This document shows positions 38,466 to 47,694 of a stretch of DNA of 64,000 bases, piece by piece. Made by a program: the position numbers and the translations under genes. Position 1 is the stretch's first letter. Every line of letters begins with the position of its first letter. The DNA comes from Limnohabitans sp. GTDB taxonomy: Bacteria; Pseudomonadota; Gammaproteobacteria; Burkholderiales; Burkholderiaceae_C. The stretch covers positions 1-64,000 of the forward strand of contig JAJTDK010000019.1 of NCBI GenBank assembly GCA_021300495.1. Reading direction: 5' to 3'. The notes under the pieces are model-generated. The model was given only the letters and a program-made list of their open reading frames with translations, did no database searches and was not told where the DNA came from.

Positions 38466-40268
38466 ATGAGCGCATGGCGTGCTTTTCAAAATGTCTGCCT
38501 GAGTTTGGTTTTAGGACTGACATGCGCATCAGTGCATGCCGCTCCCGATCCCAAGGCCAACCCGGCGGATCCTGAAAAAGTATTGCGCGTTGCGTTTCCC
38601 GTACCTGAGACCGGTTTTGATCCTGTCCGTGTGAACGACCTGTATTCAAACACCATCACTGCGGCTATTTTTCAACCCCTTTTGACTTACGACTGGATGG
38701 CCATGCCCACTCAGATCGTGCCCAATGCCGCAGAGTCCATGCCTGAGATTTCTGCTGACAACATCACTTACACGTTCAAAGTTAAAAAAGGCTTGTACTT
38801 CACACCGGATGAAGCCTTTAAAGGACAAAGGCGTGAACTCACTGCGCAAGATTTTGTCTACACCTTGCTGCGTCATGCAGACCCTAAAAATCGCAGCCCT
38901 CAGGTCTCTGACTTTGATGACAAGATTTTTGGATTCGCCGATTCAAGAAAGAGGGCGGTTGCCAGTGGAAAATTTGATTACGATCAAAAACACCCTGGCA
39001 TTTACGCCCTTGACAGGTACACCTTGGCCATTAAGTTGGTTCAGCCAGATCGAAATTTCCTGTCGCTATTGACCAACCCTTTTGCCGGCGGTATGGCGCG
39101 CGAGGTGGTTGAAAAGTATGGCTTCGAGGGCATCATGTCCAACCCTGTTGGAACAGGCCCTTACATCCTTGAAAAATGGGTTCGGGGTTCCAAAATTATC
39201 CTCAAAGCCAACCCTGAATTTCCCGGCTTCGTCTGGGACTTTCAACCGCCGCCTAACAAACCTGTAGAGCTTCGCATTGCCAGCCAAATGCAAGGCAGAA
39301 AAATGCCTCAAATTGGCCGCGTCGAGGTCAGCATCATTGAAGAGCCGCAATCCATGTGGTTGGCGTTCAGCGGCAAAGAAATTGATGCAGTGGGAGTGCC
39401 TCCGTCTTTCATTGAAAAAGCTTTGACGCCCAAAAATGATTTGCTTCAAACTTGGGTGGCTCAGGGTGTCAACATGTACAGAAGTGTTGAGCCCGATATT
39501 CGCTATCAGTTCTTCAACATGAAGGACCCCGTCATTGGTGGCTATACCCCTGAAAAAATTGCACTCAGGCGCGCCATCATCATGGGTTTTGATGTGGACG
39601 AAGAGATTCGAGTGATTCGAAAAGGTCAAGCAGTGAAGGCCCAGCAAATGGTGTCGCCGGTCATTGCAGGGCATGACCCAAATTACAAAAGCATTGTGAA
39701 GTTCAGCCCCTTGTCTGCCAATGCTTTGTTAGATCAATTTGGTTACAAGAAGGATGCCAAGGGCTATCGCAACATGCCAGACGGCAAACCCCTTGTATTC
39801 ACCATTTACTCGTCTACATCGTCCATTGATCGCGAAAGGGATGAGCTTTGGAAGAAATCAATGGACCGAATTGGCATTCGCCTGAAGGTTAAGAAGGACA
39901 AGTTTCCAGAAATGCTAAAGCAGGGCAAGCAATGTGCCATACCGTCTTGGGCTTTGGGATGGACGCGCTCATCCGAAGCCGAATTTGTGATGAAACTCTT
40001 GTATTCCAAAACCATTGGTCAAAACAATTACGCGTGTTTTGAAAATGCAGAATACGACGCCTATTTTGAGCAACTCAAGCGCTTGCCAGACGGCCCTGAA
40101 CGCACACGCGTTTTGCACAACATGTACCGTTTGATGGAAGTCAATGGCGTGCTCGGATTAAGTTCAACTGGCATTGCAACGCGGCTTAGCCATCAGCGTT
40201 TGGAAGGCTTTCGCAAACACCCTCTAATTTTGGGTGATTGGATTTACTATGACATTCAAAAACCTTAA
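38466..40268 (+). CDS. Peptide-type ABC transporter substrate-binding protein (SBP family 5)
   Basis: Periplasmic binding protein of a dipeptide/oligopeptide-type importer, 600 residues from the ATG at 38466; an upstream in-frame ATG at 38382 would place 28 polar residues before the signal peptide. The signal segment (LSLVLGLTCASVHA) ends near residue 27. Family 5 features are RVAFPVPETGFDPVRVND, AAIFQPLLTYDW, the region ITYTFKVKKGLYFTPDEAF, ELTAQDFVYTLLRHADPKN, NPVGTGPYILEKWVRGSK and a C-terminal ERTRVLHNMYRLMEVNGV. It starts the second importer cluster (binding protein, two permeases, fused ATPase). Substrate unknown. Confidence 0.9.
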   Translation: MSAWRAFQNVCLSLVLGLTCASVHAAPDPKANPADPEKVLRVAFPVPETGFDPVRVNDLYSNTITAAIFQPLLTYDWMAMPTQIVPNAAESMPEISADNITYTFKVKKGLYFTPDEAFKGQRRELTAQDFVYTLLRHADPKNRSPQVSDFDDKIFGFADSRKRAVASGKFDYDQKHPGIYALDRYTLAIKLVQPDRNFLSLLTNPFAGGMAREVVEKYGFEGIMSNPVGTGPYILEKWVRGSKIILKANPEFPGFVWDFQPPPNKPVELRIASQMQGRKMPQIGRVEVSIIEEPQSMWLAFSGKEIDAVGVPPSFIEKALTPKNDLLQTWVAQGVNMYRSVEPDIRYQFFNMKDPVIGGYTPEKIALRRAIIMGFDVDEEIRVIRKGQAVKAQQMVSPVIAGHDPNYKSIVKFSPLSANALLDQFGYKKDAKGYRNMPDGKPLVFTIYSSTSSIDRERDELWKKSMDRIGIRLKVKKDKFPEMLKQGKQCAIPSWALGWTRSSEAEFVMKLLYSKTIGQNNYACFENAEYDAYFEQLKRLPDGPERTRVLHNMYRLMEVNGVLGLSSTGIATRLSHQRLEGFRKHPLILGDWIYYDIQKP

Positions 40269-40280
40269 AGGCACTGAAAC

Positions 40281-41219
40281 ATGAGTGCCTATATCTTTCG
40301 CCGCATCTGGCAAATGATTCCAACCTTGGCCGGTGTGATCTTGTTGGTCTTTTTTCTTTTCAATTGGATCGGTGGTGACCCCGCTTATGTGCTGGCCGGC
40401 TTGTTTTCAAACCAAGAACAAATTGACAGCATTCGGGCTGAGTTGGGGCTTGATCAACCGCTAGCAGTACAACTGTGGATTTTTGTCAAACAAGTTGCGA
40501 CTTTCAACTTCGGCAACAGTTGGACCACAGGTGAGTCAGTCGCCGATATTTTTGCAACGCGCTTGCCTGCTTCTCTGACACTGATGGCCCCTTTGCTCAT
40601 CATTGAAACACTGATTGCCTTGGTCCTTGCTTTGGGACTCGCATGGGTGCGAGGGTCTTCAATTGACCGCGGCACCATGGTCGTTTTTACAGCACTGATG
40701 TCAGTCAGTATTTTGGTCTTCATTATTTTGGGCCAATATGTGTTGGCCTATCGCTTGGGTTGGTTTCCAGTACAAGGTTGGAGCGACGACTACTGGAAAA
40801 ATATCAGTACCTATGCGCCTCTGCCTATCTTGCTAGGCTTGGTCGTCAGCATTGCCCCCAATACGCGATTGTTTCGAAGTTTCGTGCTCGACGAAGTCGA
40901 CCAAGACTATGTGAGAACAGCCAGAGCCAAAGGACTTTCTGAGCCTCGAGTGATGTTTGTGCATGTTTTGCGCAACGCCCTCATTCCTGTCATTACCTTT
41001 GTGATTTCCAATTTGCCAGGTTTGTTGCTTGGTGCTTTTTTGTTGGAAAGATTCTTTGGCATCCCAGGTGTAGGCCGAGAAATCATTTTGGCTGTTGAGC
41101 GAAGTGATTTTCCAGTGATCAAAGCCGTCACTGTTTATGTGGCCATTGCCACCATGATTTTCAACCTGATCGGTGACGTCTTGTATCGCCTCACCGACCC
41201 TCGTGTTCAATTGCGCTGA
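40281..41219 (+). CDS. Peptide-type ABC transporter permease, DppB family
   Basis: First permease of the second importer, 312 residues, 12 bases after the binding-protein gene. The N-terminal helix IPTLAGVILLVFFLFNWIGG is followed by the family loop IDSIRAELGLDQPLAVQ and five further helices. The coupling region reads DYVRTARAKGLSEPRV then HVLRNALIPVIT, nearly the same as in the two other clusters here. The C-terminus ends RLTDPRVQLR. It appears intact, unlike its two downstream partners. Confidence 0.93.
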   Translation: MSAYIFRRIWQMIPTLAGVILLVFFLFNWIGGDPAYVLAGLFSNQEQIDSIRAELGLDQPLAVQLWIFVKQVATFNFGNSWTTGESVADIFATRLPASLTLMAPLLIIETLIALVLALGLAWVRGSSIDRGTMVVFTALMSVSILVFIILGQYVLAYRLGWFPVQGWSDDYWKNISTYAPLPILLGLVVSIAPNTRLFRSFVLDEVDQDYVRTARAKGLSEPRVMFVHVLRNALIPVITFVISNLPGLLLGAFLLERFFGIPGVGREIILAVERSDFPVIKAVTVYVAIATMIFNLIGDVLYRLTDPRVQLR

Positions 41220-41237
41220 AATCTGATTATCTTTTAC

Positions 41238-42296
41238 ATGATTATGCAAAGCCATCCAAATTCAGCTGACAACGCTCCCAATTCCTTGGGCAACTCGCTT
41301 TCAAAGGGGCCTGACAACGCCGTCAGTGAAGGCGCTTGGGCTTTGGCCTGGCGTCGCTTTAAATCGGATCGGGTTGGCGTGTGGAGTGGAATCACTGTGA
41401 TTCTCAGCTTGGCCTTGGTGTTCACCACCTTGGTCGGGCCTTTGGCTTCCGATTGGGAAAAAGAGGTTGCTGTTAACAATGCGCCGCCATCCTGGGCCAA
41501 GAGTGCAATTCAAGGCGATGACACAAGCAAGGCCATCCCTGAGGTCGTGCTGTACGAACCCACTTCTACGGATGTTGTAGATCCCATCGCAGTGCAATGG
41601 GAGCAGGCTCAAAAAGCTGTGAAGCCTGCTGGTGACAAGGTCAACGCCTTGGCGACACACCTGCCAATGGGCTCCGATAAATGGGGCAGAGACGTTTTAG
41701 CCAAGACGATTAAAGGTGCTGAAACCAGCATCTTGGTAGGCTTGGCTGCCGCTTTCATGGCCACGCTTTTGGGCTCTGTTTTAGGTGCCGTCTCGGGTTG
41801 GTACGGCGGCATTGTCGATGACTTGAGCAATTGGCTTTACAACGTTTTTCATTCCATACCAGGAATATTGCTGATCTTGGCCATTGCGGCTGTTTTGAAT
41901 ACCAAAGGCACCATGGCCGTGGTGCTCATTTTGGGCATCACAGGTTGGACGGGCACTTACCGATTGATGCGAGGTGAATACCTGAAGCACCGCAACCGAG
42001 AATATGTGAGGGCAGCAGATGCCATAGGCGCCTCTAACAACAGGCGCATGTTCGTGCATATTTTGCCCAACGTCAGCCATGTCATTTTGGTTCAGTTTTC
42101 ATTGCTGACGGTCTCTTGTATCAAAGCAGAAGTGATTTTGTCTTTCCTCGGATTTGGGGTGCCCGTTGATGGCGTTTCATGGGGCACCATGCTGACAGAA
42201 GCACAAAATGATTTGCTGGTGGGGTATTGGTGGCAACTCTTGTCTGCGACCCCATTGCCCAAATTTCTGACAATTTGTTGGAAGTTAAAAATTTGA
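41238..42296 (+). CDS. Peptide-type ABC transporter permease, DppC family, C-terminally truncated
   Basis: Second permease of this importer, 352 residues as read. It has the basic segment WRRFKSDRVG, a first helix, and a large periplasmic loop (about residues 75-140) before HLPMGSDKWGRDVLAK. The coupling region is REYVRAADAIGASNNRRMF then HILPNVSH. After NDLLVGYWWQL the family continues with one more helix and an ending like DAIRDAFDPR, as in the intact paralogue at 57693. Here it reads LSATPLPKFLTICWKLKI and stops, so the last helix is missing. The tail overlaps the following ATPase frame, as expected from a deletion joining the two genes. Confidence 0.82.
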   Translation: MIMQSHPNSADNAPNSLGNSLSKGPDNAVSEGAWALAWRRFKSDRVGVWSGITVILSLALVFTTLVGPLASDWEKEVAVNNAPPSWAKSAIQGDDTSKAIPEVVLYEPTSTDVVDPIAVQWEQAQKAVKPAGDKVNALATHLPMGSDKWGRDVLAKTIKGAETSILVGLAAAFMATLLGSVLGAVSGWYGGIVDDLSNWLYNVFHSIPGILLILAIAAVLNTKGTMAVVLILGITGWTGTYRLMRGEYLKHRNREYVRAADAIGASNNRRMFVHILPNVSHVILVQFSLLTVSCIKAEVILSFLGFGVPVDGVSWGTMLTEAQNDLLVGYWWQLLSATPLPKFLTICWKLKI

Positions 42297-43935
42297 CCGT
42301 TGACTTCATCAGTGCCTCCAAAGCGCCGGTTCGAGCGGTTGAGTCGGTTTCATTCGTGATTCCCCGTGAACGCACAGTGGCGTTGGTGGGGGAGTCTGGC
42401 AGTGGCAAGTCTGTTAGCGCATTGGCCATCATGGGCTTGTTACCACCTCAAAATGCCATCGTTGGATTGCATTCATCGATTGAGTATGACAAGCGATCGT
42501 TGTTAAGTCTTTCAAGATCAGATTGGCAACTCATTCGAGGCTCTCGAATTGCCATGATCTTCCAAGACCCCATGACGTCACTGAACCCGGTGTACACAGT
42601 CGGCTTCCAGTTGGCAGAAATGTTGAAAGCTCACAAGCCTGTTTCAAACAAACAGGCTGCTGCGCGCGCTTGTGAACTCCTTGAAGAAGTGGGCATCCCC
42701 GAGCCTCAAAAACGCGTCAATTCTTACCCGCATGAACTGTCGGGAGGCCAGCAGCAGCGCGTCATGATTGCCATGGCATTGGCCTGTGAGCCAGAACTTT
42801 TGATTGCAGATGAACCAACCACAGCTTTGGATGTGACTGTACAGCGGCAAATTTTGTTGCTACTGGCTGAATTGCGTGAGAGGCGCCGAATGGCCATGCT
42901 TTTCATCACACACGATTTAGGCTTGGTCAGTGAGGTGGCCGATCATGCTGTGGTGATGCGCAAGGGAACTGTTCGTGAGGCGGGCCCTGTTAGAACACTG
43001 TTTAGCCAACCCCAAGACCCCTATACCAAGGCCCTGCTCAGTTGCCGCCCCAGCATAGATCGACAAGGCAAGCGACTGTTAACCATTGACGATTGGATGT
43101 CTACCCACTCAGGCGAAAATGCGTCCTCGACCGTTGCGCCATCGCCAGATACACCAGCCATGTCTGTTGCACCACCCAATTTAGACAAGCCCTTGTTAGA
43201 AGTACAAGGACTTCGCAAAGTCTTCAAGCGGTCTGGGCCATGGTTTCAAAGCGATGACTTTGTCGCGGTTGAAAATGTCAGTTTTAAATTGATGCGAGGC
43301 CAAACGGTAGGCTTGGTAGGCGAGTCAGGCTCAGGCAAAACCACTGTGGGTTTGTGTCTCCTAAGGTTGCATGAAGCCACAGCCGGCAAGGTATTATTTG
43401 ACGGAAAAAATTTGTTTGACATGTCGAACTCTGAATTTGCGGCCTATAAGCGCAGGCTTCAGATTGTTTTTCAAAATCCGTATGCCTCATTGAATCCGCG
43501 TTTTACAGTGGGCGAAATTTTGAGTGAGCCCATGCAACTGCACGGCATTGGCGCCAACAGTGCCGATTGGGAGAAGCAATCTCTCAGTTTGCTAGACAAG
43601 GTGGGCATGCCGGCATCTTTGCCATTGCCCGTTCTTTGAGTTTGTCACCCGAGGTGGTGGTGCTCGATGAGGCTGTCTCAGCTTTGGATGTTTCGGTTCA
43701 AGCCCAGGTCCTTAACTTGCTGAAAGATCTTCAGAAAGAATTAGGCCTTAGTTACTTGTTCATCTCGCACGATTTGGAAGTGGTGCGCTACATGTCCGAC
43801 TCTTTGCTGGTCATGAACAAAGGTCATGTGGTGGAGCAAGGTGATGCCGCTCAAATTTACCAGGCGCCGCAGCACGCCTATACACAGACATTGTTGGCGG
43901 CGGTGCCAAGAGTACAAGAAACGATTAGCGTTTAA
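42227..43935 (+). pseudogene. Fused DppD-DppF-type ATPase, broken in the second ABC domain
   Basis: A two-domain ATPase in one polypeptide, like the intact one at 59132. The first domain is complete: Walker A GESGSGKS, signature [16 protein letters not shown], Walker [16 protein letters not shown]-loop ITHDLGLV. A Ser/Pro/Thr-rich linker leads to the second domain with GESGSGKTTVG and Q-loop VFQNPYASLNPRF. After LLDKVGMPAS the frame shifts and stops at 43639. The other frame resumes at AIARSLSLSPEVVVLDEA and runs to 43935. The intervening segment with the second signature (FSGGQRQRI in the paralogue) is absent, about 15-20 codons. The true start is also unclear, because the upstream junction appears to have removed it. 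Confidence 0.88.
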
Positions 43936-43955
43936 GGCTTTAGCCTTATGTGTGA

Positions 43956-45227
43956 TCAACTTGGATGAAGCCTTGAATCTTTGATTTCAGGCAATTGATG
44001 AATTGACTTCAGGCGGGGCCGAAGGGTGGCCACCAAGGCCACTAAGAGTGTGCCGATGCCCGCGCACAAAAGCGAACTTCGCATGCCAATGTGCTCTGCC
44101 ATCCAACCACCTAAAAGGGCGCCTGGAGCGGCAGGCAAAGTAATCAACCAGCGCATGGTGGTGGTCATGCGTCCTAAAAGCTCGGTGGGTGTGAACGCTT
44201 GCCTGAGCGATAAAAAATTCACAAAGAGCAGGGTGGCGCCCCAGCTAAAGCAAATGAGCATCCATGAAAATAAAAAAATACTGGGGAGCAAGCCCTCTAA
44301 CAATAAAAGGCTGATCCAGCCAACGGAGGTGATGGCAATGCCCACAATGAGTGCTGGGCCTAAGCCAATTTTTCGAGAGATGGGTGGGCCCGCCATGCCG
44401 CCTAAAACAGACCCAAGACCCATGGCAACAAAACTTGAGGCCACCAAAGTTTCATCAAGTCCTAAGTCCTTGACCGCAAAAATAATCTGAACAGACAGCG
44501 CCATTTGTGCAAAAAATTGCCACGCACCCACAATGGCCGCCATTTCGAGAAGCATGGGATGCGAGCGGACAAAGTTAAGGCCTTTCCACAATTCATCTTT
44601 GAAAGATCGGTCTTTCCATGTCGACCTTGGGGGCACTTCTTCATGGATGCGAATGCCTTTGAGCATGAGCACAGAACCAATTAAGAGCAAAGCGTCCATG
44701 ACCAACGCCAAGGGCGCGCCAAATACCCTGATTAAGATGCCTGCAAGCCCTGGGCCCATGACTTCTGCCATAGAACCCGCAATGGCATTTTGAGAATAGG
44801 CTTCGACCAATTTGTCTCGCCCAACCAATTGGGTCAGAACCAATTGCGAGGCCGAACCGGCAATGGTGTAGACCGCTCCGATGGCAAAACAGACGACATA
44901 CATGAGGTTGATGCTTAAGAGGTCAAGGGCCCATGCCAAAGGAATGGTTAACAATGACAATCCCATGACAATCTCGCCAGCGATGTAGACGGGTAGTTTT
45001 TGCATCCGATCTAGCAGCACGCCACCTGGCAAGGAAAGCAGCACAAAGGGCGCAATTTCCATGGCGGTGAGAAGGCCCATTTGGGTGGGCGAAGCATCAA
45101 GCAAGAAAACGGCCGTGAGGGGAAGCGCAAGAAGGGTGATTTGCCCGCCCAAATTGCTGAACAGGATGGAAAACCACATCCGCCTGTAACCGAGGATTTT
45201 GAACAGAGGGCTTCTGAAAATGTTCAT
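43956..45227 (-). CDS. Major facilitator superfamily transporter
   Basis: A 423-residue inner-membrane protein with about twelve hydrophobic segments, taken from the ATG at 45227; a GTG at 45248 is in frame. The N-terminal half contains MWFSILFSNLGGQITLLALP, the loop PGGVLLDRMQKLPVYIAGE (an MFS motif A variant) and LVGRDKLVEAYSQ. The second half has a similar loop at GGMAGPPISRKIGLGPA. This pattern resembles the EntS/MdtG-like exporters that release siderophores or drugs, but the substrate cannot be read. It converges with the damaged ABC cluster, 20 bases apart, and has no functional partner beside it. Confidence 0.82.
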   Translation of the reverse strand: MNIFRSPLFKILGYRRMWFSILFSNLGGQITLLALPLTAVFLLDASPTQMGLLTAMEIAPFVLLSLPGGVLLDRMQKLPVYIAGEIVMGLSLLTIPLAWALDLLSINLMYVVCFAIGAVYTIAGSASQLVLTQLVGRDKLVEAYSQNAIAGSMAEVMGPGLAGILIRVFGAPLALVMDALLLIGSVLMLKGIRIHEEVPPRSTWKDRSFKDELWKGLNFVRSHPMLLEMAAIVGAWQFFAQMALSVQIIFAVKDLGLDETLVASSFVAMGLGSVLGGMAGPPISRKIGLGPALIVGIAITSVGWISLLLLEGLLPSIFLFSWMLICFSWGATLLFVNFLSLRQAFTPTELLGRMTTTMRWLITLPAAPGALLGGWMAEHIGMRSSLLCAGIGTLLVALVATLRPRLKSIHQLPEIKDSRLHPS

Positions 45228-45278
45228 GCGCTTCGTAACAAACCCCACTAAAACAGAGTTCTAGCAGGGTTTAAAAGA

Positions 45279-45368
45279 TGGCGGAGCAGGCGGGATTCGA
45301 ACCCGCGGTGGGGATAAACCCACACACGCTTTCCAGGCGTGCGACTTAAACCACTCATCCACCGCTCC
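45279..45368 (-). tRNA. tRNA-Ser (anticodon GGA)
   Basis: A 90-base class II tRNA on the minus strand with encoded CCA. The acceptor stem GGAGCGG pairs with CTGCTCC, followed by discriminator G. The anticodon loop is CTGGAAA with GGA (plus-strand 45332-45334). A long variable arm (GTGGGTTTATCCCCAC) precedes the T arm GCGGG-TTCGAAT-CCCGC. Together these mark a serine tRNA reading UCC and UCU. Confidence 0.98.
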
Positions 45369-45377
45369 GAGCCTTTG

Positions 45378-45383
45378 AGTATA
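45378..45383 (-). promoter_or_regulatory. Probable -10 element of tRNA-Ser
   Basis: On the minus strand TATACT lies nine bases before the tRNA 5' end, where transcription would start at about 45371. No good -35 match is seen at the usual spacing, so this is a tentative call. Confidence 0.4.
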
Positions 45384-45485
45384 GCAGTTTAGGTATAGAT
45401 TCTTGAGCCCAACTGCCTCTGTGAGGCCGTTTATTCATTACACTTCGCCCCAGTTGTTTACTTTTTTACCCAAGGCGGTGGCCCT

Positions 45486-47614
45486 ATGAAATTTCGTTTT
45501 CCAATTGTCATCATCGACGAAGATTACCGCTCAGAGAACACTTCTGGACTGGGTATTCGCGCCTTGGCTCAGGCCATTGAAACAGAAGGCTTTGAAGTTC
45601 TGGGTGTCACCAGCTATGGCGACTTGTCGCAGTTTGCGCAACAGCAGTCGCGGGCCAGTGCATTCATCTTGTCAATTGACGACGAAGAGTTCACACCCGG
45701 GCCCGATTTAGATCCTGCCGTTTTAAGTTTGCGTGCCTTCATTGAAGAGGTGCGGCGCAAAAATGCAGATGTGCCTATTTATATTTATGGTGAAACAAAA
45801 ACTTCACGCCATATACCCAACGACATCTTGCGAGAGTTGCATGGCTTCATTCACATGTTTGAAGACACGCCAGAGTTTGTGTCACGGCATATCATTCGCG
45901 AAGCCAAAAGTTATTTAGAAGGTGTTCAGCCTCCGTTCTTCAAAGCTTTGTTGGACTATGCCGAAGACGGATCTTATTCTTGGCACTGCCCAGGTCACTC
46001 AGGTGGTGTGGCATTTTTGAAGAGCCCTGTGGGGCAGATGTACCATCAGTTTTATGGTGAGAACATGCTGCGTGCAGACGTGTGCAACGCCGTGGAAGAG
46101 TTGGGACAATTGTTGGACCACAACGGCGCCATTGGCGAAAGCGAACGCAATGCGGCACGTATTTTCAATGCCGACCATTGTTTCTTTGTAACCAATGGCA
46201 CCAGCACATCTAACAAAATAGTGTGGCACCACGCTGTTGCGCCAGGTGATGTGGTGGTGGTCGATCGCAATTGCCACAAGTCCGTTTTGCACGCCATCAT
46301 CATGACGGGTGCCATTCCTGTTTTCTTGAAGCCAACACGAAATCACTACGGCATCATTGGGCCCATTCCACAAAGTGAGTTTGCGGTGGCCAGCATTCAG
46401 GCCAAGATCAAGGCCAACCCACTGCTGAAAGGCGTTGATGCCAAAAAAGTAAAGCCTAGGGTGATGACCTTAACGCAATCAACTTATGACGGCGTTTTGT
46501 ACAACACCGAAGCCATCAAAGGCATGCTGGATGGTTATGTTGAAAACCTGCACTTCGATGAGGCTTGGTTGCCCCATGCTGCCTTCCATCCTTTTTACGG
46601 CACCTACCATGCCATGGGAAAAAAACGCCCGCGGCCTAAACATTCATTGGTCTACTCCACGCAATCGATTCACAAGTTGTTGGCCGGCATCAGCCAGGCC
46701 AGCCATGTGCTCATTCAAGATTCGCAAAACACCAAGCTAGACCGACACTTGTTCAACGAAGCGTATTTGATGCACACCAGCACCAGCCCTCAATACAGCA
46801 TCATTGCCAGCTGTGACGTGGCTGCAGCCATGATGGAACCCCCAGGTGGTACTGCATTGGTAGAAGAAAGCATTGCCGAGGCGCTTGATTTCCGTCGTGC
46901 CATGAGAAAAGTCGATAACGAGTACGGCAAAGACTGGTGGTTCAAGGTGTGGGGACCCGAGAATTTGGTCGACGAGGGTATTGGTCGTGCTGAAGATTGG
47001 ATTCTGCGCAGTGACCCGAAAAAGAAGGGCGGCAAGTGGCACGGGTTTGGTCAAATGACCGATGGCTTCAACATGCTTGACCCCATCAAGGCCACTATTG
47101 TGACGCCTGGTTTGAATTTGGATGGCAAGTTTGACAAAACAGGCATTCCCGCTTCAGTGCTGACCAAGTTTTTAACGGAACACGGTGTGGTGGTTGAAAA
47201 AACAGGTTTGTACAGTTTCTTCATCATGTTCACCATTGGCATTACCAAAGGGCGATGGAATTCTTTGCTGACTGCTTTGCAACAGTTCAAGGACGACTAC
47301 GACCGCAATCAACCCATGTGGCGCATCATGCCGGAGTTTTGTCAGAAGCAGCCTAAACGGAGCGTGTCTCGATTGATGAGCTTGAAGGTCGCATCACAGT
47401 GGGGCTTGTGACGCCTTACCCACCCGGTATTCCTTTGTTGGTTCCGGGTGAAGTTTTCAATAAGAAAATTGTGGATTACCTCAAATTTTCACGCGAGTTC
47501 AATCTTCAATGTCCTGGCTTTGAAACCGATATTCATGGCTTGGTGGAAGAGAAGGGCGATGACGGCGTGAAGCGATACTTTGCCGATTGCGTGCGTGTTG
47601 CACCTAAATCTTGA
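45486..47614 (+). pseudogene. Orn/Lys/Arg decarboxylase, frameshifted by an internal deletion near the 3' end
   Basis: Fold type I PLP decarboxylase of the ornithine/lysine/arginine group. The N-terminal wing domain (about 1-130) is followed by the PLP domain with WHCPGHSGG, FFVTNGTSTSNKIVWH, DRNCHKSVLHAI, HFDEAWLPHAAFHP and the Schiff-base lysine K397 in STQSIHKLLAG. After MPEFCQKQPKR the frame changes and stops at 47411. The alternative frame, from about 47356, encodes ERVSIDELEGRITVGLVTPYPPG and the remaining C-terminal domain to 47614. A segment of several tens of residues expected between these parts is missing. Which amino acid it used is unknown; amine production or acid tolerance are the usual roles. 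Confidence 0.88.
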
Positions 47615-47629
47615 TTGAAACAAGCATGA

Positions 47630-47660
47630 AAAAACCGCTCCGAGGAGCGGTTCTTTTTTT
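47630..47660 (+). terminator. Intrinsic terminator after the decarboxylase
   Basis: AACCGCTCC and GGAGCGGTT form a perfect stem with a very tight turn, followed by CTTTTTTT. An A-run precedes it, so it can also work for the TonB-receptor gene arriving on the minus strand. Confidence 0.88.
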
Positions 47661-47666
47661 GGTCAA

Positions 47667-47688
47667 GCCCCAGAACCAATCTGGGGCT
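47667..47688. other. Second hairpin between the decarboxylase and the TonB-receptor gene
   Basis: An inverted repeat AGCCCCAG/CTGGGGCT with a 7-base loop lies just downstream of the minus-strand receptor gene. It has no proper T-run in either direction. It may add to termination with the stronger hairpin beside it. Confidence 0.45.
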
Positions 47689-47694
47689 TTGTGA

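Noticed and set aside
39066-39674. Minus-strand open frame of 202 codons
   Set aside because: Antisense to the second importer's binding protein, which is clearly coding.
38466-43935. Identification of the second importer as YejABEF (microcin C importer)
   Set aside because: The fused ATPase is similar in layout, but the binding protein lacks the YejA-like opening and the permeases look like general DppB/DppC; the name would be a guess.
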